NCBI GenBank assembly: GCA_016191165.1
Contig: JACPPF010000167.1
Coordinates: forward strand, 1-51,672
Reading direction: 5' to 3'
DNA: 51,672 nt
From: Planctomycetota bacterium
GTDB lineage: Bacteria; Planctomycetota; Planctomycetia; Gemmatales; Gemmataceae
The notes beneath the pieces were generated by a model. It did not search any database, was not told where the DNA came from, and worked only from the letters and a program-made list of their open reading frames with translations. Shown piece by piece: positions 40,834 to 51,533 of the stretch (position 1 is the first letter of the stretch; each line of letters opens with the position of its first letter). A program made the translations under genes and the position numbers.

Positions 40834-41547
40834 TCAAACGTCGGTAAAGCGTGTGATGATCCAGCGATTGACGTCGCGCAACATGTCCTTGTGCAGGCGG
40901 TGAGTCGTCGGGTATCGGTGCATTTCCACGTCCAACCCCGCGCTCCACAGGAGGCGATAATCCTCACATGCCATGCTCAGCGGCACCACCGAGTTCGCAA
41001 TCCCGTGGCCGATAAATGCGTGCAACGAACGCACCTCCGGTAAACGGAGCAAAGGCCGATCCTCGCGCGGCATATGACCGTTGAGGGCGATGACTCCGCC
41101 GATCCGATCCGGGAATTCGAGGCCCATGCGATAGGCGAGCGTTGCCCCTTCGCCATACCCGGCCAGGAAAATACGCTCGGAGTGAATATGGTAGTTTCGT
41201 CGAGTCTCCTGAATGGCGCCGAGCAGGTAATCCTCAATCATTGGCAGCTGCGACGAATCTCCCCACGAAAAGCCAAGGGAGCCTTTGCGGTTGGTGCCCA
41301 GGCAGACCGGTCCGCGCAAACCGATGGCGACGTAGTTGCGCCGGCTGACCCGGGGCGCCAGGCGCAGGATTTGCTCCTCGTTGCCGCCGTGGCCATGCAA
41401 AAAAACGAGCAGTGGATAGGCATACCGTGGCTCATAGCCGACCGGAGCGAAAGTGCGAATGGGCAACGGCTGTGGTGTTGCCGTCTCCGACGTGTAAAAG
41501 CCCTCTTCGGGCCGAAAAGTCTGCCAGGAAATGTCGAGGAAAGCCAT
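40834..41547 (-). CDS. Alpha/beta-hydrolase fold protein lacking the nucleophilic serine
   Basis: 237 residues from ATG 41547. The fold of phospholipase/carboxylesterase-like hydrolases is visible: PLLVFLHGHGGNEEQI (oxyanion loop), NYVAIGLRGP, RIFLAGYGEGATLAYRMGLEFPDRIGGVIALNGHMP, and a C-terminal TTHRLHKDML. In active members the elbow is GxSxG; here it is GYGEG, so Ser is Gly. The acid residue, normally in an 'HGxxDxVVP' loop, is Asn (HGIANSVVP). Two of three triad positions are therefore lost while the scaffold is well kept, which suggests a pseudoenzyme with a binding role. Located in the cytoplasm, as there is no signal peptide. Confidence 0.85.
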   Translation of the reverse strand: MAFLDISWQTFRPEEGFYTSETATPQPLPIRTFAPVGYEPRYAYPLLVFLHGHGGNEEQILRLAPRVSRRNYVAIGLRGPVCLGTNRKGSLGFSWGDSSQLPMIEDYLLGAIQETRRNYHIHSERIFLAGYGEGATLAYRMGLEFPDRIGGVIALNGHMPREDRPLLRLPEVRSLHAFIGHGIANSVVPLSMACEDYRLLWSAGLDVEMHRYPTTHRLHKDMLRDVNRWIITRFTDV

Positions 41548-41967
41548 CGCGAAATCCTGAATGGGTCAGGCTTACGAGCCTGAGAACGTTGCTGCGCCAA
41601 TCACGACCGTGCGGAAGGGCCGCCCACGATTGGCATGCCCGTCGTGATTGTCGGGAGAAGTCTACGCCGATCCGGCCCGGGTGTCAACGTAACTCGTTGG
41701 CGGACTTGAGGCAAAATCGACGGGTTTGTGTTTTTCGCGCCCTGTTGCAACGATTAGTGGACATGGACAAAACAGGCGAAACAGCCAGAGCCAGGAGCAA
41801 GAACGCCTGCGAGGTGGCGTCTGAAGATTCCAGGTCAACCGATAAATCCGGACTTGCTTTGCGTGCCTTTTTTGACAAAGGGGGATTTGCGACGCACAAT
41901 AGAGTAATCTTGCACAGGTCCCGAAAAGGACTCTCGGCCAAACTCCAGCGTGTTGAGGGCATCCGCG
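41548..41967. other. 420-bp intergenic region between divergent genes
   Basis: Between the hydrolase start and the kinase start. It contains a small TCAGGCTTACGAGCCTGA hairpin near 41565, a stretch with no clear gene, and the kinase promoter at 41872-41900. Confidence 0.5.
41872..41900 (+). promoter_or_regulatory. Sigma-70 type promoter of the Ser/Thr kinase gene
   Basis: A perfect TTGACA (41872-41877) and CACAAT (41895-41900) are 17 bp apart, 67 bp before the ATG at 41968. This is the best promoter match in the window. Confidence 0.6.
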
Positions 41968-43377
41968 ATGCCAGTAGACAACCTGAGCGACCACATGCAA
42001 ACCATTGGCAATTACGATCTTGTGGAAAAGATTGCCGAGGGAGGCATGGGCACTGTTTACCGTGGCCGTCACCACGTCACGGGCGAAATCGTCGCCGTCA
42101 AGGTGGTGCCGCCCCATTTGTTGTCCAATCCCGTGGTGCTCAAACGCTTCGAGCAAGAGTACAACGTTGCGAGCTCCATCGATCATCCCAATATTGTCAA
42201 GGCCCTGGATTTCGGCCGCGCTGGCGAATCGCGCTATCTGGTCATGGAATACGTCGATGGTGAATCGCTAGGGCAGAAGATCGAACGCGATGGAAAAATG
42301 TCCGAGAAGGACGCGATCCGAATTATCAGCCAGGTCGCGTTGGGACTGCAAAGAGCTCACAAGCAGGGCATGATCCATCGCGATGTCAAGCCCGACAATA
42401 TCCTGATCACGCGCGACGGCGAGGTCAAGTTGACCGACCTGGGTTTGGTCAAGGAAATCGATGCCGACCTGAATTTGACGCGCACCGGACGCGGCCTGGG
42501 CACGCCGCACTTCATGGCGCCGGAGCAATTTCGCAACGCCAAGAAGGCGGACGCTCGGTGCGACATCTATTCGCTGGCCGCGACGTTGTACATGATGGTG
42601 ACGGGGCAGCTGCCGTTTCAGTCGAACGGGCCGCTCGACGCCTGGATGAAAAAGATCAACAACGAGATTGACGCGCCGATCAAGGTGGTGCCGACGCTGT
42701 CCGAACGAATCGACTGGGCCATCCGCCGGGCCATCAGCCCGGAGCCGCAACATCGTCCGGAGAGCTGCGCCGAATTCGTCGAGGACTTGACGGGCCACAG
42801 CACGAAGCAGCTGGCGGGAACCGATCCCGCGTTACGAGCCTCCAACGAATACTGGTACCTGGTCTACACCGACGAAGCCGCTGTTGTGCATTCGGTCAAG
42901 GGTACGATCAAGGGTATTCGCCGTTCGCTCGTGGATGGCTTGCTTGGGGACGCGGAGAATATTCGCGTGGCGCGCACCAAGGCCGGGCCTTTTGAACCGC
43001 TCAAGCGACACGCCGAGTTCCGAGACCTGGTGATTCAGCCAGAGAAGGTGGCGACGCCCAAGTCCGCGGCTGCCGATCCCAAGACCCTCCAACCGCGCAC
43101 GAAACCCGGAAGCGCCGAAGACACGGCCGCCATCCAGGCAAGCGCCGATTCCACGATCCTTGAAAACACCTCGCTGGGAATTCCCGCCGTCCAAGCGGGC
43201 CCCGCCAAACCAAAAACCATGGTCCCTGCCGGCCCGCAGATTCAACTCGCTGACCGCGGCGTGTCCTGGGCGCCAGAACTCGGCCGATTGGCAATGCTCC
43301 TCTTCGTATTTGGCGGCATCGGAATCTTTGCGACCTATGCCCTTCCCACGCTGATCCGCTACATTCGCTTCATGTAA
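41968..43377 (+). CDS. Membrane-anchored Hanks-type Ser/Thr protein kinase
   Basis: 469 residues from ATG 41968 with GAGGG upstream; GTG 41950 is an option. Kinase subdomains are in order: EGGMGTVYRG (P-loop), IVAVKVVP (K45), the alphaC glutamate in FEQEYNVAS, MEYVDGESL hinge, IHRDVKPDN catalytic loop (D139), TDLGLVKE (DLG replaces DFG, common in planctomycete kinases), GTPHFMAPEQF and DIYSLAATLYMMVTG. After a linker there is a small beta-type domain around 290-360 (NEYWYLVYTDEAAVVHSVKG ... GPFEPLKRH) reminiscent of GYF_2-like sequences, a Pro/Ala linker, and one membrane helix near the C-terminus (MLLFVFGGIGIFATYAL). It would phosphorylate cytoplasmic targets at the membrane. Confidence 0.93.
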   Translation: MPVDNLSDHMQTIGNYDLVEKIAEGGMGTVYRGRHHVTGEIVAVKVVPPHLLSNPVVLKRFEQEYNVASSIDHPNIVKALDFGRAGESRYLVMEYVDGESLGQKIERDGKMSEKDAIRIISQVALGLQRAHKQGMIHRDVKPDNILITRDGEVKLTDLGLVKEIDADLNLTRTGRGLGTPHFMAPEQFRNAKKADARCDIYSLAATLYMMVTGQLPFQSNGPLDAWMKKINNEIDAPIKVVPTLSERIDWAIRRAISPEPQHRPESCAEFVEDLTGHSTKQLAGTDPALRASNEYWYLVYTDEAAVVHSVKGTIKGIRRSLVDGLLGDAENIRVARTKAGPFEPLKRHAEFRDLVIQPEKVATPKSAAADPKTLQPRTKPGSAEDTAAIQASADSTILENTSLGIPAVQAGPAKPKTMVPAGPQIQLADRGVSWAPELGRLAMLLFVFGGIGIFATYALPTLIRYIRFM

Positions 43378-43494
43378 GCCAGGCCCCACGTTGAGCGCAG
43401 CGATTCGTGGAGGTCATGACGGTTATCCCCGTTGACGCCAAACCACCGTGCCGTAACGTAGAGGCATCGCCCCCCTCCCGCATCGGAGTCCGCC

Positions 43495-45501
<2,007 letters not shown>

Positions 45502-45565
45502 CTGAAAAAGGACGGCGGGAGCAGGCGGCGTCACCCGTGGAAAGCAGCAGTCGGTTGGGCTGTCA

Positions 45566-46102
45566 ATGGGAAACGAAGACTCTGGTATTGTCGGTTCGGG
45601 AGGCGGCCTCCCCTATCTTGCCGAACGGGACGATTCGGATGTCGTTAACCAGGAACGGGCTTTTTCGTGCCAGGCTGCATGTGCGAGGCAACTTCTCCGA
45701 GATGCTGGAACGGACGTTTCTGAGGGTGAATTGTTGGCGCAAATCGGGTATCTTGACGGTTGGGGAACGTCGGCGAATAACACCGGTGCGGCCCTGGACA
45801 AATTGCACCCGACCCTGGGATTCGTCGGCGGATCGGTGGACCCAACTTCCATCGCCATCTTGTGCCGTCGAGACCCGTGGATTGCCTCCTTGAAAACCGA
45901 CCAAGGGACCATTCATGCGGTGATTGTCGACACGATCCTGGCAAATGTCGTGTACGTTCGAGATCCCTGGGGAAGGACGGGGCCTGGTTCCGGGAATGGG
46001 ACCAGGGCGACCATGAACCTGGATGCCTTCATGGAACGATGGGCATATGCGCTAAACATCGCGGTATTCCCAAATCGCACGAAAAAAGGAGAGGGCCCAT
46101 GA
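45566..46102 (+). CDS. C39-like/papain-like cysteine peptidase domain protein
   Basis: 178 residues from ATG 45566, ribosome site weak. The Cys-peptidase pattern is NQERAFSCQAACARQLLRDA (Q29 as oxyanion residue, C35 as nucleophile, compare 'Q...DCGxA' in C39 peptidases), then GTIHAVIVDTI (H117) and VYVRDPWG (D133). C39-type peptidases trim leader peptides after a GG motif or act as stand-alone maturation or toxin domains. There is no transporter domain and no signal peptide, so this is a soluble, single-domain form. The stop overlaps the next gene's ATG (ATGA), so the pair is coupled and probably works together. Confidence 0.75.
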   Translation: MGNEDSGIVGSGGGLPYLAERDDSDVVNQERAFSCQAACARQLLRDAGTDVSEGELLAQIGYLDGWGTSANNTGAALDKLHPTLGFVGGSVDPTSIAILCRRDPWIASLKTDQGTIHAVIVDTILANVVYVRDPWGRTGPGSGNGTRATMNLDAFMERWAYALNIAVFPNRTKKGEGP

Positions 46103-46455
46103 TGAAGACCGTGGCCGATGCCAAGGCGTTTTTTGAGAACGAAGGGCTCTATGTATCCACCGACAAAGATCGATCCTTATGGATCGCCACCAACGTTCGC
46201 GACGCGGGCAATGGCGTCCTGATTTCCGACCACGCGTGTTCTCTTATCAAAGGCAAACAGGAATGGACAGCGGTGTTCCCCGCCGAAGCCTCTTGTACCT
46301 TTCAAATATCTGGCGCCTTGCCCGAATTGGCGGCTACGATTTCGGTCGTATTCGCCAAACAGCGAGTCACGGGTGATCCACTCCGCGATGCTTTTCGGCA
46401 GGTTGTGCCAGATTCTGAACGTCTTATCGCCAGGCAAGTGGTCGCCCATGTTTGA
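46099..46455 (+). CDS. Small partner protein of the C39-like peptidase, function unknown
   Basis: 118 residues from ATG 46099 (the ATG at 46102 is next), with AAGGAGAGGG upstream. It begins MMKTVADAKAFFENEGLYVST, with SDHACSLIKGKQEWTAV and SCTFQISGALPELAATISVVF further on: an alpha/beta mixture, no leader, no membrane helix. No family recognised. The four-base overlap with the peptidase gene points to a substrate, adaptor or inhibitor/immunity-type partner. No classical double-glycine leader (LSxxELxxIxGG) is seen, so a peptide precursor role is not supported. Confidence 0.7.
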   Translation: MMKTVADAKAFFENEGLYVSTDKDRSLWIATNVRDAGNGVLISDHACSLIKGKQEWTAVFPAEASCTFQISGALPELAATISVVFAKQRVTGDPLRDAFRQVVPDSERLIARQVVAHV

Positions 46456-46568
46456 GTCGTCTGGGCGCCGCCTATCCAGGGCCGCGTTGTCACGTCGTTG
46501 ACGAATCGGCGTACCTGCTTGAACAACCGCTGGCTCATCAATTGTCCTTCAAAAATTGCGCGAACGCC

Positions 46569-46603
46569 ACGCCGCAAGCGGCTACTTCTTTCTATCCTCC
46601 GGA
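46569..46603. repeat. Single arm of the GCCGCTTGCGGC family at a stop codon
   Basis: CACGCCGCAAGCGGCTAC (46569-46586) matches the arms at 36179-36237. On the minus strand it reads GTAGCCGCTTGCGGCGTG, and the TAG is the stop codon of the FHA gene (46582-46584), so again a gene ends exactly in this element. Confidence 0.5.
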
Positions 46604-47040
46604 TAAACATCCGGGAGCACATTGCGATAAACTTCGGGCATCGGCTGATCGGCGGAGCTGTCCATGAGCACATCCTCGGCGGGCTTGCCCGTGACTTGCT
46701 GCAACTCGGCGGGATCGACACGCTGGGTCTTGTCGGATTGTTCGGCCGCGGTGAGGGCGGCGCCGAAGAGTACGCGAAAGTGAAACTGAGCGACGCTCAG
46801 CTTGTCGTTGGGCAGCATCGCCGCCCGGCGCACGCGCGTTCCGTTCACGCGCGTGCCGTTGGTGCTGCCCAGATCGCGCAGGACGATCAAGCCATCGGTC
46901 TTGACCAGGATACAGTGCATCTTCGAAACGCTCTTGTGATCGAGCCGGATGTCGCAGTCTTCCTGTCGGCCAATGACGGTCATTTCCTTGGCGACTTCAA
47001 CGGGGGAGCCGCCTTCCAGGGGCACGAGTTGCGCGCGCAT
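46582..47040 (-). CDS. FHA domain protein
   Basis: 152 residues from ATG 47040. The FHA domain fills residues 1-90: MRAQLVPLEGGSPVEV, TVIGRQEDCDIRLDHKSVSKMHC (GR at 24-25, S39, H42) and LRDLGSTNGTRVNGTRV (STNGT at about 59-63). The remainder is an acidic, low-complexity tail with a short DVYPEDRKK end. FHA domains bind phosphothreonine, so it may read the output of a Ser/Thr kinase such as that at 41968. The frame is open upstream to 47196, but it would overlap the divergent glycosyltransferase gene and the added residues are not FHA-like, so the ATG at the domain start is preferred. Confidence 0.85.
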   Translation of the reverse strand: MRAQLVPLEGGSPVEVAKEMTVIGRQEDCDIRLDHKSVSKMHCILVKTDGLIVLRDLGSTNGTRVNGTRVRRAAMLPNDKLSVAQFHFRVLFGAALTAAEQSDKTQRVDPAELQQVTGKPAEDVLMDSSADQPMPEVYRNVLPDVYPEDRKK

Positions 47041-47177
47041 AAAGTCGGGTAAATCTCCGGGGGGACGCTCCTCGTATTCAACCACAGAATTCTGTCCGTG
47101 TCGAGACTTTAATCTCTGGTCAAGATTGTGGATTTTGGTTATGCTGCCGGTCGCGGCAAGAGTGCCGATTGTGACGA

Positions 47178-48509
47178 ATGGATTCTCCACGGGCAAGCAT
47201 GATGCAACTGGCTCACTTCATTCAACGTTACCCCCCAGCTCTGGGAGGCTCCGAGGCGTACTTCGCGCGCTTGAGCCAATTTTGCGCGCGGCAAGGCGAT
47301 GACGTTACCGTCATCACGTCCAACGCGCTGGCGCTGGAAAGCTTCTGGTCGAACCGGCAAGAATGCCTCCAGCCCGGCATCGAGATGGACGCGGGGGTAA
47401 CCGTGGTCCGCCATCCACTCTGGCGCTTTCCTGGCCGGCGCTGGCTGCTCAAGCCGTTATCCCTGATTCCGCACCGCGCCTGGCAATGCTTGACGATGCC
47501 GTGCAATCCAATTGCGAAAGGAATGTGGAACGTTGCCGGTGATTTTGACGCGGTTCACGCCACGGCGTTTCCCTATGCCTTTCCAGTCCTTTGCGCTCGT
47601 CGTCTGGCGCGCCGCTTGCGAATCCCCTTCTTCATTACGCCGTTTCTACACCTGGGCGATCCGGCCGATCCGCACAATGCAACGCGTCGCGCCTACACGT
47701 CGGCGCCGTTGGGCTGGCTGTTGAAGGAAGCGGATGCCATCTTCGTGCAAACCCCGAGCGAGCGCGACCTGGCCCTGGCGCTGGGGCTGGCAGCGGACAA
47801 AGTGATCCTGCAAGGCCTCGGCGTTGAACCAGGCGAATGCACGGGCGGGCATCGGGCAGGCGCCCGGCACCGCTGGAATTTGCCGGCTGAGGGAGTCGTC
47901 GTCGGCCACCTTGCCAACAACAGCTGGGAAAAAGGAACCAACGACTTGCTCGACGCCCTCGAGCCACTTTGGCGTCAAGGCAAGCCAATTCACCTGCTGC
48001 TGGCGGGACCCCGCATGCCCAACTTCACTTCGTACTGGCAACGCTTCGTGGAGCGCTGTCCCGAATTCGTGCGAACCTGGATTCGCCAGCTGGGGCCGAT
48101 CACGGATGAGGAGAAACGCGACTTCTTCGCAGCGATTGATCTTTTCGCGCTGCCCAGCCGATCCGATTCGTTCGGTCTGGTGCTGCTTGAAGCCTGGGCG
48201 AACGGCGTGCCGAGCGTCGCGTATCGCGCCGGCGGCATCGCCGATGTGATTCACGATCAACAAGACGGCCTGCTCGTTCGCTGTGGAGACCTAGGTGAAT
48301 TGTCGGCCGCCATCGCTCGCCTCACGGACAAAGAAACAACGTGTCGACACTTCGGAGAAAATGGCCGGCAAAGGCTGGCAACCGAATTTCGCTGGCGCGA
48401 CAAACTTGAACTGGTGCGTGCGGTCATCGCGGAGCGCATAAAAAAAACTCGGACCGAGTGGGTTACAAGGACGCTGCCTGCCCTGCAACCCGTGCTACGG
48501 CCCGAGTGA
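47178..48509 (+). CDS. GT4 family glycosyltransferase
   Basis: 443 residues from ATG 47178 (ATG 47199 is an alternative). N-terminal domain: QLAHFIQRYPPALGGSEAYFARLSQFC, with the GG loop, and DVTVITSNA. C-terminal domain: VVVGHLANNSWEKGTNDLLDAL, the hydrophobic strand HLLLAGPRM, the donor-site FALPSRSDSFGLVLLEAWANGVPSVAYRAGG with the E-x7-E motif, and DGLLVRCGDLGELSAAI. It is a retaining transferase using a nucleotide sugar, probably for cell-envelope glycan or glycolipid synthesis. The acceptor is unknown. It is not adjacent to the sugar-nucleotide genes at 12.9-17.5 kb. The region after its stop (48510-48650) is AT-rich and holds no gene. Confidence 0.9.
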   Translation: MDSPRASMMQLAHFIQRYPPALGGSEAYFARLSQFCARQGDDVTVITSNALALESFWSNRQECLQPGIEMDAGVTVVRHPLWRFPGRRWLLKPLSLIPHRAWQCLTMPCNPIAKGMWNVAGDFDAVHATAFPYAFPVLCARRLARRLRIPFFITPFLHLGDPADPHNATRRAYTSAPLGWLLKEADAIFVQTPSERDLALALGLAADKVILQGLGVEPGECTGGHRAGARHRWNLPAEGVVVGHLANNSWEKGTNDLLDALEPLWRQGKPIHLLLAGPRMPNFTSYWQRFVERCPEFVRTWIRQLGPITDEEKRDFFAAIDLFALPSRSDSFGLVLLEAWANGVPSVAYRAGGIADVIHDQQDGLLVRCGDLGELSAAIARLTDKETTCRHFGENGRQRLATEFRWRDKLELVRAVIAERIKKTRTEWVTRTLPALQPVLRPE

Positions 48510-48650
48510 TCTCATGCTCATTTCTTATCTACACCAATGTTACAGAAACGTTATTTTTTGTCAAGAGGAGTTGAAAAAAAATCCAAACGCCCGCGCACTC
48601 TCAAACTCCGTTTGAGGGCGACGAGGTTTTGGACTCGCGGCGTGAGCGCT

Positions 48651-49700
48651 TTACCTGCGTGCCGACGCCTGCGGACCCTCACACGATTGAATCGCCATGA
48701 CCGCGAAGGCACTGCCAATGTGGGTCAGGTAGTGCTTGTTGTCGCGAAACAGCGAGCGCGTGAACCAGCGGCCGCTCGCGCGCTGGTTGGCCTTGAGCCA
48801 GGCGATGCCCTTGACGAGCGCAGGATCGCTGGCGGGAATGCCGGCCTGGCGCAGGATGAAAATCGTGAAGCCAGTGCCGTACCCGTCGCTGACCAGCGGC
48901 TCGGGTTTCTTTTTGTCTCCGCGCGGCCAGGGGTAGATTCCAGGGGCGGACCAGCCGCCGTCAGGAAGTTGTTTGGCAAGGAGTTCGGTGCGTGTGGCCT
49001 TCTGTTCGTCGGCGGTCATGAACCCTTCGAGATAGGTGGACGCCCAGAGAATCATCGCCTTGTGGTGAAGATTTTTCGGCGGATTCTTCTTCAGGTAGCC
49101 GCGCAAGCCGTCGAGCCCTTTTTTCGCCTGCGGTGTTTTGGCGTATCCATCCGGGGCGACGCCAACGGCAAGCGCGGCGAGCGTGACACCGTAGTGATCG
49201 TCGTTTTCCATGGGCGGCCATTTGCAAAGCAGCCACTTGATGCCGCCGTCCTGGCGTTGCACTTTCCAGATGCGGTCAAGCGCGGTGCGGGTGACGGGGT
49301 GCAGTTTTTTTGTCGTCAGCGCGTCGTTGTAGGCAAGGGCGGCCGCCGTGGCGACGACCTCCGCGTCCCAGCGCGGTCCCTTTTCTGGCCAGCGCTTGGT
49401 CACGAGTTCCTCGGCCGCCCTACGAATGTCGAGATGCGCCGGCACCTTCGCGTCGATCATCGGCCGGACGTAGAGGTAGGCGTAGTTGGTATGGCACGCG
49501 AAGCAGCCTCGTTTGTCGGTCCATTGCAATGCGGCATGATCGAGGAAGCTGACCGCCTTGTCGAACGAAAATTGCTTTGCGATCGGCTCGTCCTTCTTGT
49601 TGTCCGTAGGCGCGGCATATTTTTTGAGCGTCGGTCCTTGCGCGAGAACGACGACTTGCGTGCCTAGAATTGCAAACATGCACAGAGAGTTGCGAAACAC
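48651..49700 (-). CDS. Exported squalene-cyclase/prenyltransferase-repeat-like protein with a CxxCH haem motif
   Basis: 349 residues from GTG 49700, chosen because GGAGGA lies eight bases upstream and it opens a signal peptide (MFRNSLCMFAILGTQVVVLAQ). The mature protein has KRGCFACHTNYAYL (C66, C69, H70), a c-type haem attachment motif, followed by repeats of the squalene-cyclase/prenyltransferase alpha-alpha type: WKVQRQDGGIKWLLCKWPP, HYGVTLAALAVGVAPDGYAK, LAKQLPDGGWSAPG and DGYGTGFTIFILRQAG. Planctomycetes carry related proteins of unknown function; whether haem is bound is inferred from CxxCH alone. No cyclase DxDD motif is seen, so terpenoid cyclisation is unlikely. Confidence 0.8.
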   Translation of the reverse strand: MFRNSLCMFAILGTQVVVLAQGPTLKKYAAPTDNKKDEPIAKQFSFDKAVSFLDHAALQWTDKRGCFACHTNYAYLYVRPMIDAKVPAHLDIRRAAEELVTKRWPEKGPRWDAEVVATAAALAYNDALTTKKLHPVTRTALDRIWKVQRQDGGIKWLLCKWPPMENDDHYGVTLAALAVGVAPDGYAKTPQAKKGLDGLRGYLKKNPPKNLHHKAMILWASTYLEGFMTADEQKATRTELLAKQLPDGGWSAPGIYPWPRGDKKKPEPLVSDGYGTGFTIFILRQAGIPASDPALVKGIAWLKANQRASGRWFTRSLFRDNKHYLTHIGSAFAVMAIQSCEGPQASARR

Positions 49701-49793
49701 CGGGGATTCCTCCAGGGCAGGTGGGTACATCAGGCGGGATGGAGGAATCGTATCACAGCGGAGAATCGGAGGAAAGGGAAAAAAAATGCTCTT

Positions 49794-49831
49794 CGTTTAG
49801 CGCCCGCCCGGCGCCTTGCGGGCGCTAAACG
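49794..49831. terminator. 14-bp-stem hairpin downstream of the TPR gene
   Basis: CGTTTAGCGCCCGC (49794-49807) and GCGGGCGCTAAACG (49818-49831) pair perfectly around a 10-base loop, 9 bp past the TPR gene's stop. On the minus strand the downstream side is A/T-rich. A GTTTAGC...GGCGCCTTGCC relative lies near 15696-15720. Confidence 0.6.
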
Positions 49832-49839
49832 TGTGGCCC

Positions 49840-51438
49840 CTATTTCCGAAACGCGATCAGCGCCTTTTCGTAGCGAGCATTCCCGGCGTCGTCGGCCTGC
49901 ATTCGCTGCAGTTTGAGCCGGGCCAGGGTAGTCTCGCCGCCGAGGGCCTGATGGATGGCGGTCAGGAATTCGAGATCGGTCAGAAGGCTCGCCCCCATTT
50001 CAGGCCGACATGCCAGGCTGCCGCGATCGAGATAGTTTTGGGCCACTCGCAGCGATTGCGCGTCGTCGGCCTTCCGCATGGTCAGGGCGGCCAGGCCCAG
50101 CAGGCAGTGCGGATCGTTGGGGTTCTCCTTCAGCCCGGCCAAACAAATCGGCTCGGCCAGGTCGTAACGCTGGTTCGCCACCAGCGCCTTGGCGAGGATG
50201 TAAAAATTCCGCGACGTTGGAAGGTTTTTGACCAGGTTCTGCGCTGCCGCGAGTTGATCGACGGTGCGCCCTTGCTGCACCAGCGCCTGTTGCAACTGCT
50301 CCGACGCGGTCTGACTTTTCGGATCGACCTGCAACGCCCGGCGCGCATGTTTTTCGACGGACGCGTTCTCGTGCATGGACGAATACATGGCAGCAAGGAT
50401 GAGCCGGCAATAGGCCTCGGTTTCGCCTTTGCCATCCGTCGCCAGCTTTTCGATTCGGGCCAGAGCGGTGCGAATCGCTTGCTCGTCTTGCGGCGTCGCG
50501 GCCTTGAAAGTCTTGCGGTCCTTGTCCTGATTTTCCTTCCAGCCAAGCATCACGAGTTGGTGCGCGAGTTGCGATTGCCAGAGGATGTGGTCCGGATGAA
50601 GCTGGGCGGTGGCCAGCAACTCGTTGAGCAGGATCCGCTCAAACTGCATGCGCGGATACGCGGGCTTCTTGCCGCGCGATACGTCGATGGCGTTGCGCAA
50701 CACGATTTCCGCCAGGCGAAAGCCGTAACGGCGAACCTGCCGCTGCGGTTCGTTGGGCGCCAGTTCCTTGGCCTTGTCGTGGTACTGCAGAGCTTCGTTG
50801 AGCGCCTTTTCGGCTAGATCGACATGCTCTGGACGGAATCGTTGCAGGATCAATCGGCCGATGACTTCCTCGGCCCGTCCTTTTTTGCTGAGATCTTTGT
50901 CGTCGCCTCCGCACAGGATGGACGGAATCTGTTGATGGCGGACATGGGCCAGGTAAGCCCAGGTGCGCCAGTCCTGGGGCGACACCGAGACCGCGCGGCG
51001 GGCCCACTTCTCGCAGTCGCTCCACGGGTCGGCCTTCAGGATTTCCAGTGTGGTGGCGTATGTGGTCAGCAGGTGGCCCTGTTTCGGATCGGTTGTGGCG
51101 ACAAGCGGCCGAACCAGCGCCTCGGCCTGCGCCACCACGGCCTGGGCTTTGCCTTCGTTGCGGTTGATTCCTTCCAGGTAAAGGGCTCGCTGTTCAAGAA
51201 GGATTTCCGCATCCTCGGGACGGCCCGTCATCTTTTTTTGAAGCTGCGTCAGTTTTTCGACCGGGTCGAGCTTGTTGCCTTGGCCATCGCGCTCGTTGGA
51301 GCGAAAACTCACGCCCAGCGAGGTGTTGAGGGTGGGCAATTCGATCGCCTGGCGAAGCCTGGTCTTGTCAAGTCCCTGGGCTATGGAGGTTTGGGCAGAT
51401 GCGACAAGACAGAGAAATGCGCAAAGAATCCGGCGCAT
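49840..51438 (-). CDS. Exported TPR-repeat protein
   Basis: 532 residues from ATG 51438. A signal peptide (MRRILCAFLCLVASAQTSIAQ) is followed by helical repeats of the TPR type: CEKWARRAVSVSPQDWRTWA, LAEKALNEALQYHDKAKELAPN, SVEKHARRALQVDPKSQTA and YDLAEPICLAGLKENPNDPHCLLGLAAL. The last third lacks enzymatic motifs. TPR proteins outside the cytoplasm act as scaffolds for protein complexes; the partner is unknown. Length and composition are typical of planctomycete exported TPR proteins. Confidence 0.82.
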   Translation of the reverse strand: MRRILCAFLCLVASAQTSIAQGLDKTRLRQAIELPTLNTSLGVSFRSNERDGQGNKLDPVEKLTQLQKKMTGRPEDAEILLEQRALYLEGINRNEGKAQAVVAQAEALVRPLVATTDPKQGHLLTTYATTLEILKADPWSDCEKWARRAVSVSPQDWRTWAYLAHVRHQQIPSILCGGDDKDLSKKGRAEEVIGRLILQRFRPEHVDLAEKALNEALQYHDKAKELAPNEPQRQVRRYGFRLAEIVLRNAIDVSRGKKPAYPRMQFERILLNELLATAQLHPDHILWQSQLAHQLVMLGWKENQDKDRKTFKAATPQDEQAIRTALARIEKLATDGKGETEAYCRLILAAMYSSMHENASVEKHARRALQVDPKSQTASEQLQQALVQQGRTVDQLAAAQNLVKNLPTSRNFYILAKALVANQRYDLAEPICLAGLKENPNDPHCLLGLAALTMRKADDAQSLRVAQNYLDRGSLACRPEMGASLLTDLEFLTAIHQALGGETTLARLKLQRMQADDAGNARYEKALIAFRK

Positions 51439-51533
51439 GATCGACCCTCCCTGGCAATATTCGGAACCGTTTTCCTAATAGCGTCTTGCGCACGCCAGGT
51501 AAAGGGGAATTGAGGATCGCGGCGTGGCGAACA

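Noticed and set aside
48510-48650. Possible tRNA or small RNA in the AT-rich gap after the glycosyltransferase
   Set aside because: No cloverleaf, no TTCGA-type T-loop and no hairpin with T run could be found.
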